Below, piece after piece: positions 16,342 to 22,529 of a stretch of DNA of 24,639 bases (position 1 is the first letter of the stretch; the number at the start of each line of letters is the position of its first letter). This stretch comes from a virus, in IMG/VR virus record IMGVR_UViG_3300025086_000228, positions 1 through 24,639 of that record; one strand, given 5' to 3'. Made by a program: the position numbers and the translations under genes. The notes beneath the pieces were generated by a model, which saw nothing but the letters and a program-made list of their open reading frames with translations, made no database searches and was not told the DNA's origin.

Positions 16342-16505
16342 ACATAACTATAAATAAAAGTGAATTCAATCAGTTCAAAGATGTCCAAGAGTCTGGAGCA
16401 TATAATATGTTAGACCCAAGAGCTAGACAAATGACATCTTTAAGTAAACAAGAATGGATTTACATACTTAAAAATTATTCTGATTTAAATAATAAATATT
16501 CATAA
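16338..16505 (+). CDS. Small unknown protein, 55 aa
   Basis: The product begins MNITINKSEFNQFKDVQESG and contains 'LDPRARQMTSLSKQEWIYIL' followed by a polar tail. The 'DPRARxMTxLSKxEW' segment looks conserved-type and helical. The ATG overlaps the stop of a two-codon minigene and the stop overlaps the next start (TAATG), so it sits in a tightly coupled set of small early genes. No family is recognised. Confidence 0.65.
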   Translation: MNITINKSEFNQFKDVQESGAYNMLDPRARQMTSLSKQEWIYILKNYSDLNNKYS

Positions 16506-16606
16506 TGCAATACATAGAAGAGCCAATTGTATTTGGCACCCTGCTGTTTATTGCCTACGGAATAATGATGTATTATTTTTATAAAGAATGGAAAGAATAT
16601 AGATGA
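16505..16606 (+). CDS. Tiny membrane protein, 33 aa
   Basis: The ATG overlaps the upstream stop (TAATG) and the TGA overlaps the next ATG (ATGA). The product MQYIEEPIVFGTLLFIAYGI continues MMYYFYKEWKEYR. It has one hydrophobic segment (about residues 8-26) followed by a positively charged end, as expected of a single-span inner-membrane peptide with its C-terminus inside. No lysis cassette surrounds it, so a superinfection-exclusion or membrane-signalling role is only a guess. Confidence 0.6.
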   Translation: MQYIEEPIVFGTLLFIAYGIMMYYFYKEWKEYR

Positions 16607-16812
16607 TAACAGAACAAGATGTAGTGTTAGACAACTTATTAATTTCTATGCATTTAGGTGATTGGCTTGGTGATATTGAAGAGCATGAAGTAAAGAAAAA
16701 CGATGTTCTTCATTACATGATGGAAGACTTTCATGTCGACAAACCACTTGCTGAAAAATTATTAGAAATGCATTATCTAGCTAATCAAGATTTAGAACCT
16801 AGCTGGAAATAA
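16603..16812 (+). CDS. Small acidic protein, 69 aa, unknown
   Basis: The product begins MITEQDVVLDNLLISMHLGD and is helical and acidic with several His residues (HYMMEDFHVDKPLAEKLLEM). The segment 'DVLHYMMEDFHVDKPLAEKL' resembles a small helical bundle. The ATGA overlap with the 33-aa membrane protein suggests translational coupling and perhaps interaction. No family is recognised. A structured intergenic segment follows immediately. Confidence 0.65.
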   Translation: MITEQDVVLDNLLISMHLGDWLGDIEEHEVKKNDVLHYMMEDFHVDKPLAEKLLEMHYLANQDLEPSWK

Positions 16813-16814
16813 TC

Positions 16815-16913
16815 TTAAACCCCCTGAAACAAATCCTTACCTCTCACATTCCTATTTTATGGACTCTAGCTTAACGCATATAGCTTGGTAAGTTGATAAG
16901 TAAGGGGGTTTAA
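16815..16913 (+). repeat. Perfect 11-bp inverted repeat with inner pairing, upstream of the 16933 gene
   Basis: TTAAACCCCCT (16815-16825) is the exact complement of AGGGGGTTTAA (16903-16913). Inside, CTTACC (16836-16841) pairs with GGTAAG (16887-16892), and CCTTAC can alternatively pair with GTAAGG (16900-16905). The right arm ends GGGGGTTT, terminator-like, though the loop is far longer than usual. It begins 3 bases after the stop of the preceding gene. Confidence 0.6.
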
Positions 16914-16932
16914 TAATTTAAGGAACATTAAA

Positions 16933-17100
16933 ATGGATGAAAAAAAGCGTGGCTTACATTATGGCTACAAACCAAATAGAATAAGTTTGTATTTATTAAT
17001 GATAGATACAGGCAGAATAGATGAATTACGAAATACTCTTTATGATGATATGGAAAAATTTAGATTAACTGAAAAAGAAATGAAAGAATTAGATGAATAA
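16933..17100 (+). CDS. Small unknown protein, 55 aa
   Basis: AAGGAACATTAAA before the ATG gives an acceptable ribosome site. The product begins MDEKKRGLHYGYKPNRISLY and ends in acidic, Lys/Glu-rich helices (RLTEKEMKELDE). It overlaps the next gene by 8 bases, supporting real translation. It is the first gene after the inverted-repeat segment. No family is recognised. Confidence 0.6.
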   Translation: MDEKKRGLHYGYKPNRISLYLLMIDTGRIDELRNTLYDDMEKFRLTEKEMKELDE

Positions 17101-17338
17101 TTCGGAGAAGAACCCGAATAGGGCGATAGGCAATTATGATGATACTCAAATCCCTTGGTACTTAGAAGGACGAATATTAAGAAAAAGTCCTAAAGAAAGG
17201 GATGTGTTTAAAGTTAAACATTGCACAAATTGCGGAAAGTGCTGGGAATACGAGAGATACGATACTAGTAAAATACTGAAATATGATGATTTCCCAGCTT
17301 ATAATTGTGCAAAAGAAACTTGCATAGATTGCTTATAA
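17093..17338 (+). CDS. Small zinc-ribbon-like protein, 81 aa
   Basis: Six cysteines are arranged in two groups: C44, C47 and C50 (HCTNCGKCWEY) and C72, C77 and C80 (YNCAKETCIDCL). This is typical of a treble-clef or ribbon metal site. The N-terminus is polar. Such small zinc proteins in phage early regions often bind nucleic acid or host factors; that is inference. It overlaps the preceding gene by 8 bases and is followed by a hairpin that also faces the opposing regulator gene. Confidence 0.65.
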   Translation: MNNSEKNPNRAIGNYDDTQIPWYLEGRILRKSPKERDVFKVKHCTNCGKCWEYERYDTSKILKYDDFPAYNCAKETCIDCL

Positions 17339-17340
17339 TT

Positions 17341-17369
17341 ACTGGGCGTAGATGTCACCTGCGCCTAGT
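17341..17369. terminator. Likely bidirectional terminator between converging genes
   Basis: ACTGGGCG (17341-17348) pairs with CGCCTAGT (17362-17369) with one G-T pair. AT-rich sequence with a TTTT run follows on the plus side and AATTATAA on the minus side. It lies between the stops of the zinc protein and the opposing regulator. Confidence 0.6.
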
Positions 17370-17380
17370 TAAATATTTTA

Positions 17381-18091
17381 TTAGTCTATGATAAATTGAG
17401 TTTTGCATTCAGCTCTGTGAGGGCTAGTTAGCCAATGTATTCTAATATTACAAAGTGAATGCACAACTTTATCTTTATGTTTATAAGTTATTAATTGCTG
17501 AAAATAATGTTCACCTACTAATAATTTTAAAGATTCAAATAAACTAGGCATCTGAACAGATAACCCTTGTAACTCTTTTAAAGTTTTAGGCTCAATAATA
17601 TCATTAACTGGGTGAGCATTAAATTCATGCCATTTCCCTATAGAAAAATAATCTTTAAGCAAAACATCTTCGTTTAACTCCAATCTTTCAGCGAGTTCAG
17701 TTACCCCATGCCCATTCATTTCTTTAACAACACGTTTAAATGGTACAAATGATACAAGCACATCTGAATAAAAATCACATGGAAGGTCATCCCATTTTTT
17801 AGATTGTACAGAATATGCGTTTTGTTTTAATTGATTATTAACTTCCTCTAGCCTTTCAATTTTTTCTTTTTGTAAATCAATAATATATTGAGCTTCCATT
17901 TCATGTTCTCCACTAATATTTATTTTAGAATTTATATAATTAATAAAAGTTTTTTCATTTTTTAACCTTATAGGGCCACCTTTTATCCAATTATATAAGG
18001 TATTCCTAGAGACTCCTACATTTTTACTAATTACACTTAGTGGGACATCTGTATTATTTAGAAAATCTAATATTCTTTTTTTGTTATTCAT
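17381..18091 (-). CDS. Helix-turn-helix transcription regulator, 236 aa
   Basis: I choose the ATG at 18091 (MNNKKRILDFLNNTDVPLSV) because GAGGCG lies 4-5 bases before it; a longer frame to 18127 lacks a good site. Residues of about 15-38 (PLSVISKNVGVSRNTLYNWI) form a clear helix-turn-helix. A coiled coil follows (about 60-90: DLQKEKIERLEEVNNQLKQN), probably for dimerisation. The C-terminal 130 residues are unrecognised and show no LexA-type protease signature. It is the only minus-strand gene in the early arm and diverges from the gene at 18224, so it probably represses that unit and itself, or another phage operator. No integrase is visible, so lysogeny cannot be claimed. Confidence 0.75.
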   Translation of the reverse strand: MNNKKRILDFLNNTDVPLSVISKNVGVSRNTLYNWIKGGPIRLKNEKTFINYINSKINISGEHEMEAQYIIDLQKEKIERLEEVNNQLKQNAYSVQSKKWDDLPCDFYSDVLVSFVPFKRVVKEMNGHGVTELAERLELNEDVLLKDYFSIGKWHEFNAHPVNDIIEPKTLKELQGLSVQMPSLFESLKLLVGEHYFQQLITYKHKDKVVHSLCNIRIHWLTSPHRAECKTQFIID

Positions 18092-18223
18092 TGTACGCCT
18101 CAACGATTTATGAATAAAACCTATCAAACATTACACTTTTATACAATAAATAAATTTATTTTTTTAATATGTTAAATAAAAATTGACATATATGTAATCT
18201 TTAACTAAGTTAGGAAACCACAT
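18092..18223. promoter_or_regulatory. Divergent promoter/operator region of the regulator and the 18224 unit
   Basis: A perfect TTGACA (18183-18188) faces right; the best -10 at 17-base spacing, TAAGTT (18206-18211), is weak. The palindrome ACATATATGT (18186-18195) overlaps that -35 and the palindrome AATAAATTTATT lies near 18150, both plausible operators. On the minus strand TATAAA near 18139 could serve the regulator gene. AGGA before the ATG at 18224 is its ribosome site. Confidence 0.6.
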
Positions 18224-18535
18224 ATGCATATAAAACAACAAGTATTAAATAAGATGTATTCAATTTCATATAAGAATATATCCTCACAAACTGACAAGAT
18301 AAGAGCTTTAATTAAGGGCGATGCATACGCCCAAGAAATAATTAAAGTTCGTAATATGAATAAATATGAACTTGTTAAGTTTATTGCCAAGTTAAAACAA
18401 AAAGATTCAGTTAAACTTGGATATAAAATTGCCCACTCGAGTTCTTCTAAAATGTATAGAATGTTAGATAAAAGTATCAAGCAAGACATAGAACTTATTA
18501 ATTACGCCCGTAATAGGTTGTATGCTACTAATTAG
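18224..18535 (+). CDS. First early protein of the right unit, 103 aa, unknown
   Basis: The product begins MHIKQQVLNKMYSISYKNIS, is basic and mostly helical, with 'NKYELVKFIAKLKQKDSVKL' and 'SSSSKMYRMLDKSIKQDIEL'. TTAGGA lies 8 bases upstream of the ATG. As the first gene after the operator it should be under direct control of the adjacent regulator. Basic charge could mean nucleic acid binding, unproven. A terminator hairpin follows within 20 bases of the stop. Confidence 0.65.
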   Translation: MHIKQQVLNKMYSISYKNISSQTDKIRALIKGDAYAQEIIKVRNMNKYELVKFIAKLKQKDSVKLGYKIAHSSSSKMYRMLDKSIKQDIELINYARNRLYATN

Positions 18536-18550
18536 AAGAACATTCATAAG

Positions 18551-18582
18551 CTCCCTCAATTTACTAGTCTTGGGGGAGTTTT
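18551..18582 (+). terminator. Terminator/attenuator hairpin overlapping a ribosome site
   Basis: CTCCCTCAA (18551-18559) pairs with TTGGGGGAG (18570-18578), 9 bp with one G-T pair, followed by TTTT. The 3' arm GGGGGAG is also the only ribosome site for the TTG-started gene at 18581, so the fold would both end transcription and hide that start. Confidence 0.75.
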
Positions 18583-18796
18583 GAATAAAACAATAATTAA
18601 ACTAATAGCCGATAGATTAGAAATTGGTAAAAAACAATATGCTAATGAGGTTGATATAAATGATGGCAGAGAATGGGTACAAGAAGCTTTAGAGGAAACT
18701 TTAGACGCTTGTGTGTACATATCTGCTAAGTTATTACAAATTAAACAAAAGGTTGATAATGAAAATAAATCAAACAATAATAAGAAAAGCATTTAG
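18581..18796 (+). CDS. MazG-like small helical protein, 71 aa (TTG start)
   Basis: No ATG lies upstream of the conserved-looking part; the frame begins with TTG at 18581, next to GGGGGAG. The segment RLEIGKKQYANEVDINDGRE, followed by a helix with EALEETLDACVYISAKLLQI, is a pattern seen in many short phage proteins and resembles the acidic helix of all-alpha NTP pyrophosphatases (MazG type). The metal-binding set of a full MazG (two acidic helices) is not complete, so activity is doubtful. It overlaps the next gene by 38 bases. Confidence 0.65.
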   Translation: MNKTIIKLIADRLEIGKKQYANEVDINDGREWVQEALEETLDACVYISAKLLQIKQKVDNENKSNNNKKSI

Positions 18797-18959
18797 CAAA
18801 GAAGGAATTCAGCTAGGTGTTGGTTCTATGGACATGATTAATCGTGAATTATTAGAACAAACTAGAAAAATGGCTAAAAGATGCAATGAAGGCAATCTAA
18901 AAAGATTAACTCCTGAATTGTTTTATGTAGCTGTAGGTAACTATTCAAATGCCAGTTAA
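18759..18959 (+). CDS. Possible single-histone-fold protein, 66 aa
   Basis: I choose the ATG at 18759 (MKINQTIIRKAFSKEGIQLG), with AAGG 7 bases upstream; a longer frame to 18711 only shadows the upstream gene. The layout matches a minimal histone fold: short helix (about 3-14, TIIRKAF), long amphipathic helix (about 22-43, MINRELLEQTRKMAKRC), loop with KRLT (48-51) and last helix (52-60, PELFYVAVG). The KRLTPE segment is like the loop-2/alpha-3 start of histone-fold proteins. If right, it could dimerise and bind phage DNA. It may instead be an unrelated helical protein. Position: among small early genes just before the recombination module. Confidence 0.5.
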   Translation: MKINQTIIRKAFSKEGIQLGVGSMDMINRELLEQTRKMAKRCNEGNLKRLTPELFYVAVGNYSNAS

Positions 18960-19167
18960 AGAAGAACACCACGATTTTAACTATCCTAGAAAACATTGGC
19001 AAGAAGTTGATATGCTAAACATTCTAAATGATGACTTCCCATCTTTCTTACATTGGTTAGTAGATGAGTTCTTTATTGAAGAAATTAAAGAGCTTATTTA
19101 TGTTGTAGAAAAACCTTGGAAATATGAACATGAATATAAATTATTTCTTAATAAGGAGAACGCATGA
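18949..19167 (+). CDS. Small acidic protein, 72 aa, unknown
   Basis: The product begins MPVKEEHHDFNYPRKHWQEV and is rich in aromatic and acidic residues (WLVDEFFIEEIKELIYVVEK). It overlaps the preceding gene by 11 bases and the next gene by 4. No strong ribosome site is visible, so translation is probably coupled. No family is recognised. Confidence 0.6.
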   Translation: MPVKEEHHDFNYPRKHWQEVDMLNILNDDFPSFLHWLVDEFFIEEIKELIYVVEKPWKYEHEYKLFLNKENA

Positions 19168-19427
19168 GTAAGATATTTGCAAATATTGCTACAGATAGAT
19201 TTAAAGACTTAATAAGTAATCTATCTCAACTGGAAATAGTAGATAGACAAAGAATGTCTAGTGATGGAAAAAAGTATATGGATAGAATTTGGAAATTATT
19301 AGGACAACCTACTTATGATGAAGTACAGGCTAAAGTTGAAACTGACTTAAATGGTTCTGTAGAGTCTAAAGTAGAAGATAAATTAAAATCAATGGGTTAT
19401 CACGGTTTTAAAGAGGAGGAAGAATAA
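19164..19427 (+). CDS. Small unknown protein, 87 aa, upstream of the recombination genes
   Basis: AAGGAGAACGC before the ATG is a strong ribosome site. The product begins MSKIFANIATDRFKDLISNL, is helical, and ends in a charged tail with EEEE at the stop. It overlaps the DUF932 gene by one base. It may work with the recombination/replication proteins downstream, but no family is recognised. Confidence 0.65.
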   Translation: MSKIFANIATDRFKDLISNLSQLEIVDRQRMSSDGKKYMDRIWKLLGQPTYDEVQAKVETDLNGSVESKVEDKLKSMGYHGFKEEEE

Positions 19428-20416
19428 TGTCACATATGATTGAAAGTATGTTTTATGTTGGAGAAACACCTTGGCATGGCCTTGGTACTCCGTTAGAGAA
19501 AGCACCTGATATTGAAGATGCTTTAGAATTGGCTGGATTAGATTGGAAAGTAGAAAAGAAACCTACATTCTATGAAGATGATTTTCAATTTACAAAAAAA
19601 GAAACAGGCCATTTCGTAACTGTAAGAGATAACGGCACAGTTTTAGGTAATGTTGGCACTAAGTATGAAATATTACAAAATGTAGATGCTTTTGCACCAT
19701 TTAACGTAATACAAGATTATGGTTATACGTTAGAAACTGCTGGTTCTATTGATGATGGTAAGCGTGTATGGATTCTTGCTAAGACCCCTGACCATTACTT
19801 AGTTGGTGATGATAAGGTGTTAGATTACGTATTATTATATACTAGTCACGATGGTAGCTCTGGTAGCTGTTTTCGTGATGTGTTTATACGTGTAGTCTGT
19901 CAGAATACATTATCTGCTTCTCTTTCAGGTAAGAAAACATTTGAATATAAGTTAAGACATACTAGTAGCATTAAAGATAGAGTCACTGAATTAACAGATA
20001 AGCTTAAAGACCGTCAAGGTAATATTGCTATGGCAGTTGATTCAATGAACTCTTTTGTAGATGTACCTATGAATGAGAAAGACTTAGATATTTATTTAGA
20101 TGCTGTAATGCCATTTTTAAATAACAGGCATAAAGAGTCAAATAAAGACTTAGGAATACTTACAAGAAACAAAGCTCTTCCAGTATATAATAGTATTAAA
20201 CAAGCGTTTTATACTGGTAAAGGAAATAAAGGCGAGACATTATGGGATGCGTATAATGCCATAACAGAATACCATGACCATATTAAGTCTCATAAACAAG
20301 ATTGGGTAAAAGCTACTCAATTTGGAGCATCTAGTAGATATAAGAAACAAGCTTTCTTTGTAGCTAATCAGATTGCTCAAAAACACAGAAAAACAATGAT
20401 TGGAGGAACTGCTTAA
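19427..20416 (+). CDS. DUF932 family phage/plasmid protein, 329 aa
   Basis: The N-terminus (MFYVGETPWHGLGTPLEKAP, then DALELAGLDWKVEKKPTF) is the hallmark of the DUF932 / TIGR03299 phage/plasmid family; the 'PWHGLG' motif and the later 'SHDGSSGSCFRDVFIRVVCQ' and 'NTLSASL' fit as well. Length is typical. The biochemical role is not settled; genes of this family often sit beside recombination and ssDNA-binding genes, as here. GAGGAGGAAGA before the ATG is a strong ribosome site, and it overlaps the next ATG (TAATG). Confidence 0.85.
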   Translation: MSHMIESMFYVGETPWHGLGTPLEKAPDIEDALELAGLDWKVEKKPTFYEDDFQFTKKETGHFVTVRDNGTVLGNVGTKYEILQNVDAFAPFNVIQDYGYTLETAGSIDDGKRVWILAKTPDHYLVGDDKVLDYVLLYTSHDGSSGSCFRDVFIRVVCQNTLSASLSGKKTFEYKLRHTSSIKDRVTELTDKLKDRQGNIAMAVDSMNSFVDVPMNEKDLDIYLDAVMPFLNNRHKESNKDLGILTRNKALPVYNSIKQAFYTGKGNKGETLWDAYNAITEYHDHIKSHKQDWVKATQFGASSRYKKQAFFVANQIAQKHRKTMIGGTA

Positions 20417-21246
20417 TGGAATTAATTCATGCACCTCATCCTTATCAGTTAAGTAATGAAAATTACGATTCTGTTAAGGAAACATTAAATACAGGGTATT
20501 CTGCTGATTATTTATCTTGGTCTGTTTGCTGGGATAAATTAAAGCAACTCTACCCTACTGCCACTCATGAGAATGTAATCTATGAATACGATGGCAAACC
20601 TTTATTTGGCGTTATGATGCCAGATGGGTCTGTACAAGTACATTGCAAGATACATTACGAAACTGAAGATGGCAACTCTTATACTCATAATGAGTATTTA
20701 GCTGTTAGGGATAAACGCAATCAAGCGTTAAGCAATCCTAATTCAGCTCAAATAGAGAACACATATCGTAGAGCATTAGCTAAAGGTGTTTCAACATTAA
20801 CTGGTTATGGTATCAGTTTATGGATGAATGAAGACCTTCGTGAGATAATGGCTACTGAAACTAGGTTAGATGGAAATGCTCCTAAAGAGGGAGAAATAAC
20901 CGTTGACCAAAACGTAAAGCTAGACAAGTTAATGCGTGACCCTAAAACTACTGATACTGATAAAGCTAGAATCAAAAAGCTAAAAGATGCTGATTGGAAA
21001 GTTGGTGGTGTTGTAATAGGTGATGTAATAGCTCAATCTTTAATAGAAGATGTTGAAGCTGGACGTCAAAACAATATGAAAGCAACAAAGAAAGCAATAA
21101 CTGAATTAGGCAAGATTATTCTCGATGAAAAGACCGATTTAAAAGATGATGTTCGTGAGAAAAGCTTAGAATGGTTAAATGTTGAAGGCCGTACTAAAGG
21201 CGATTTGATTGCTTTAAAAACAAAACTCAAGCTAAAGGAGGCGTAA
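20416..21246 (+). CDS. Single-strand annealing protein, Sak3/DUF1071-like
   Basis: The product has 276 residues. Its first 150 follow the DUF1071 pattern: 'YSADYLSWSVCWDKLKQLYP', then a beta-rich part (PLFGVMMPDGSVQVHCKIHY), then 'YLAVRDKRNQALSNPNSAQI' and 'NTYRRALAKGVSTLTGYGIS' with 'LWMNEDL'. Sak3-type proteins anneal complementary single strands and promote phage recombination. The rest (about 165-276) is charged and helical, probably a partner-binding region. It lies between DUF932 and a putative ssDNA-binding protein, which supports the role. The family match is by eye. Confidence 0.75.
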   Translation: MELIHAPHPYQLSNENYDSVKETLNTGYSADYLSWSVCWDKLKQLYPTATHENVIYEYDGKPLFGVMMPDGSVQVHCKIHYETEDGNSYTHNEYLAVRDKRNQALSNPNSAQIENTYRRALAKGVSTLTGYGISLWMNEDLREIMATETRLDGNAPKEGEITVDQNVKLDKLMRDPKTTDTDKARIKKLKDADWKVGGVVIGDVIAQSLIEDVEAGRQNNMKATKKAITELGKIILDEKTDLKDDVREKSLEWLNVEGRTKGDLIALKTKLKLKEA

Positions 21247-21873
21247 ATGGGATTTGCATTAGAGAAAAGCACTGGTGGTAATGGTCAAACACAAAAAGAC
21301 TGGCCTAAAGGTGTTTACATTGACCGTATTAAAATAACAGTTGCTGAAAATAACCCTGTTGATTGGAATGATTGCAATCTTCGCATTGAAGGTGATGATG
21401 TGTCTGGTAGGGGTAAATTTCCTAAGAAATTTTTTCTTGGTGGTAAACACAAAAAAGACGGAGATAAATTCGTTGATTGGGGTACTACTAAGGGAGGAGT
21501 TCAAGGCGGTAGTTGGAAAGTAAGAGACTTTCTAATAGCGACTGGTATTGAAAATAAGAACAGTCTTATTAATGAAGATGGTTCAATCAGCGATGATGTA
21601 TTAGCTGACTTACTTGATAGAGAAGTATATATGCTTCAGTATGATTCTAATGGTAAATATAGTCGTGAGACTTGGTTTTACTTTGAATCAGCTAACAACG
21701 AAAATGCCATAAAGGATTTAATAACTTTGTGGAATAAGTTTGATAGCAAACCAAGTAAGTATCTACATACTAACAGAACAGAAGTTCAGAATAAGAAGTT
21801 AAATACTATGTGGGATAATCTCCCAGGTGGTAAAACTAGCGCTGAATCTGAATTGGATGCAGTATTAGGCTAA
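21247..21873 (+). CDS. Putative ssDNA-binding protein, 208 aa
   Basis: The ribosome site AAAGGAGG lies at the end of the annealing-protein gene. The product begins MGFALEKSTGGNGQTQKDWP; residues of about 22-130 look beta-rich with basic patches (FPKKFFLGGKHKKDGDKF), and the C-terminus is acidic (ESELDAVLG), as in many SSB proteins. Phages often place an SSB of DUF669 or similar type next to the annealase. I see no definite OB-fold signature, so this is inferred from context and composition. Confidence 0.45.
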   Translation: MGFALEKSTGGNGQTQKDWPKGVYIDRIKITVAENNPVDWNDCNLRIEGDDVSGRGKFPKKFFLGGKHKKDGDKFVDWGTTKGGVQGGSWKVRDFLIATGIENKNSLINEDGSISDDVLADLLDREVYMLQYDSNGKYSRETWFYFESANNENAIKDLITLWNKFDSKPSKYLHTNRTEVQNKKLNTMWDNLPGGKTSAESELDAVLG

Positions 21874-22202
21874 TGTCGTTTGATTTTAGTAAAGTACTAA
21901 ATAGAACTACTGGTATCAAGAAGCGTGGCAACTCTGTCATGCTTCTTGAGTTCCTTAAAAATAAACGAGGAACTACCATAGGTAATCATGTTATTCAATT
22001 AGACGCTGTTTTGTATTTAAATACTATGTATAACAAAACAGTTTCTCCTGATACTTTAAGCAGATTGTGGAGAAGTTTACGTGAAGAATATAATGTTGAT
22101 AAAAATAATTCTACATTGCACAAATATGGTATTAGTGTTGTAGAAAAGAAAGTAAATAACTCAGCTCAGAAACATTATCAAATAGGATTTGCAAATGGAT
22201 GA
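21873..22202 (+). CDS. Small possibly winged-helix protein, 109 aa
   Basis: The product begins MSFDFSKVLNRTTGIKKRGN. The helical middle (VMLLEFLKNKRGTTIGNHVI, then 'SPDTLSRLWRSLREEYNVD') resembles a winged-helix layout with 'SPDTLSRLWRSLRE' as recognition helix, then a basic C-terminus. It overlaps the preceding gene by one base and the next by 8. It may help initiate replication or control the operon; this is inference. Confidence 0.6.
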   Translation: MSFDFSKVLNRTTGIKKRGNSVMLLEFLKNKRGTTIGNHVIQLDAVLYLNTMYNKTVSPDTLSRLWRSLREEYNVDKNNSTLHKYGISVVEKKVNNSAQKHYQIGFANG

Positions 22203-22344
22203 TAATACTACTTTTACAAAAGAAGAGTTAAATGAACTTCATCTCGAAATAGATAACGCAATAAACTATTTAGAAAATGCAAGGTATGCTATTTTAAATA
22301 TTAAAGAAGATGTTATACATCAAAGTGCTATAGATGAGCTTTGA
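22195..22344 (+). CDS. Tiny acidic protein, 49 aa
   Basis: The ATG lies 8 bases inside the preceding gene. The product MDDNTTFTKEELNELHLEID continues as one long helix and ends DEL. Its end carries the first copy of a duplicated 24-base junction (22329-22352) that also serves the next start. No family is recognised. Confidence 0.6.
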   Translation: MDDNTTFTKEELNELHLEIDNAINYLENARYAILNIKEDVIHQSAIDEL

Positions 22345-22529
22345 TAAATGAAGAAATTTAGAATATACGCAGAAATGGGTAGTGAACTTTATTGCGATGT
22401 AGAAGCTAAATCTATCGAAGATATTAAATTACAAATAGCAAATGGTGAAATAGACGGAGGCATGTTTATAGAAAATCAAGAGTCAGGTTGGTGGGAATAT
22501 GGTGATATAGATGAGCTTTAATAAATGAA
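22329..22529 (+). repeat. Duplicated 24-base stop/start junction
   Basis: The 24 bases at 22329-22352 and at 22506-22529 are identical except for one base (core GATGAGCTTTRATAAATG). Each copy holds the end of a gene (codons for Ile-Asp-Glu-Leu and the stop) and the ATG of the next gene. Confidence 0.8.
22348..22521 (+). CDS. Tiny acidic protein, 57 aa
   Basis: The product begins MKKFRIYAEMGSELYCDVEA, a beta-strand then helix start, and ends WWEYGDIDEL. It has an alpha/beta pattern seen in many short phage proteins (a strand, 'A.S.EDIK' helix, strand). The ATG follows the preceding TGA by three bases and the stop carries the second copy of the duplicated junction before the primase-helicase gene. 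No family is recognised. Confidence 0.6.
   Translation: MKKFRIYAEMGSELYCDVEAKSIEDIKLQIANGEIDGGMFIENQESGWWEYGDIDEL

Noticed and set aside
17093-17120. TTCGG..CCGAA hairpin just after the 16933 gene.
   Set aside because: It lies within the coding region of the zinc-ribbon gene, is short and lacks a T-run.
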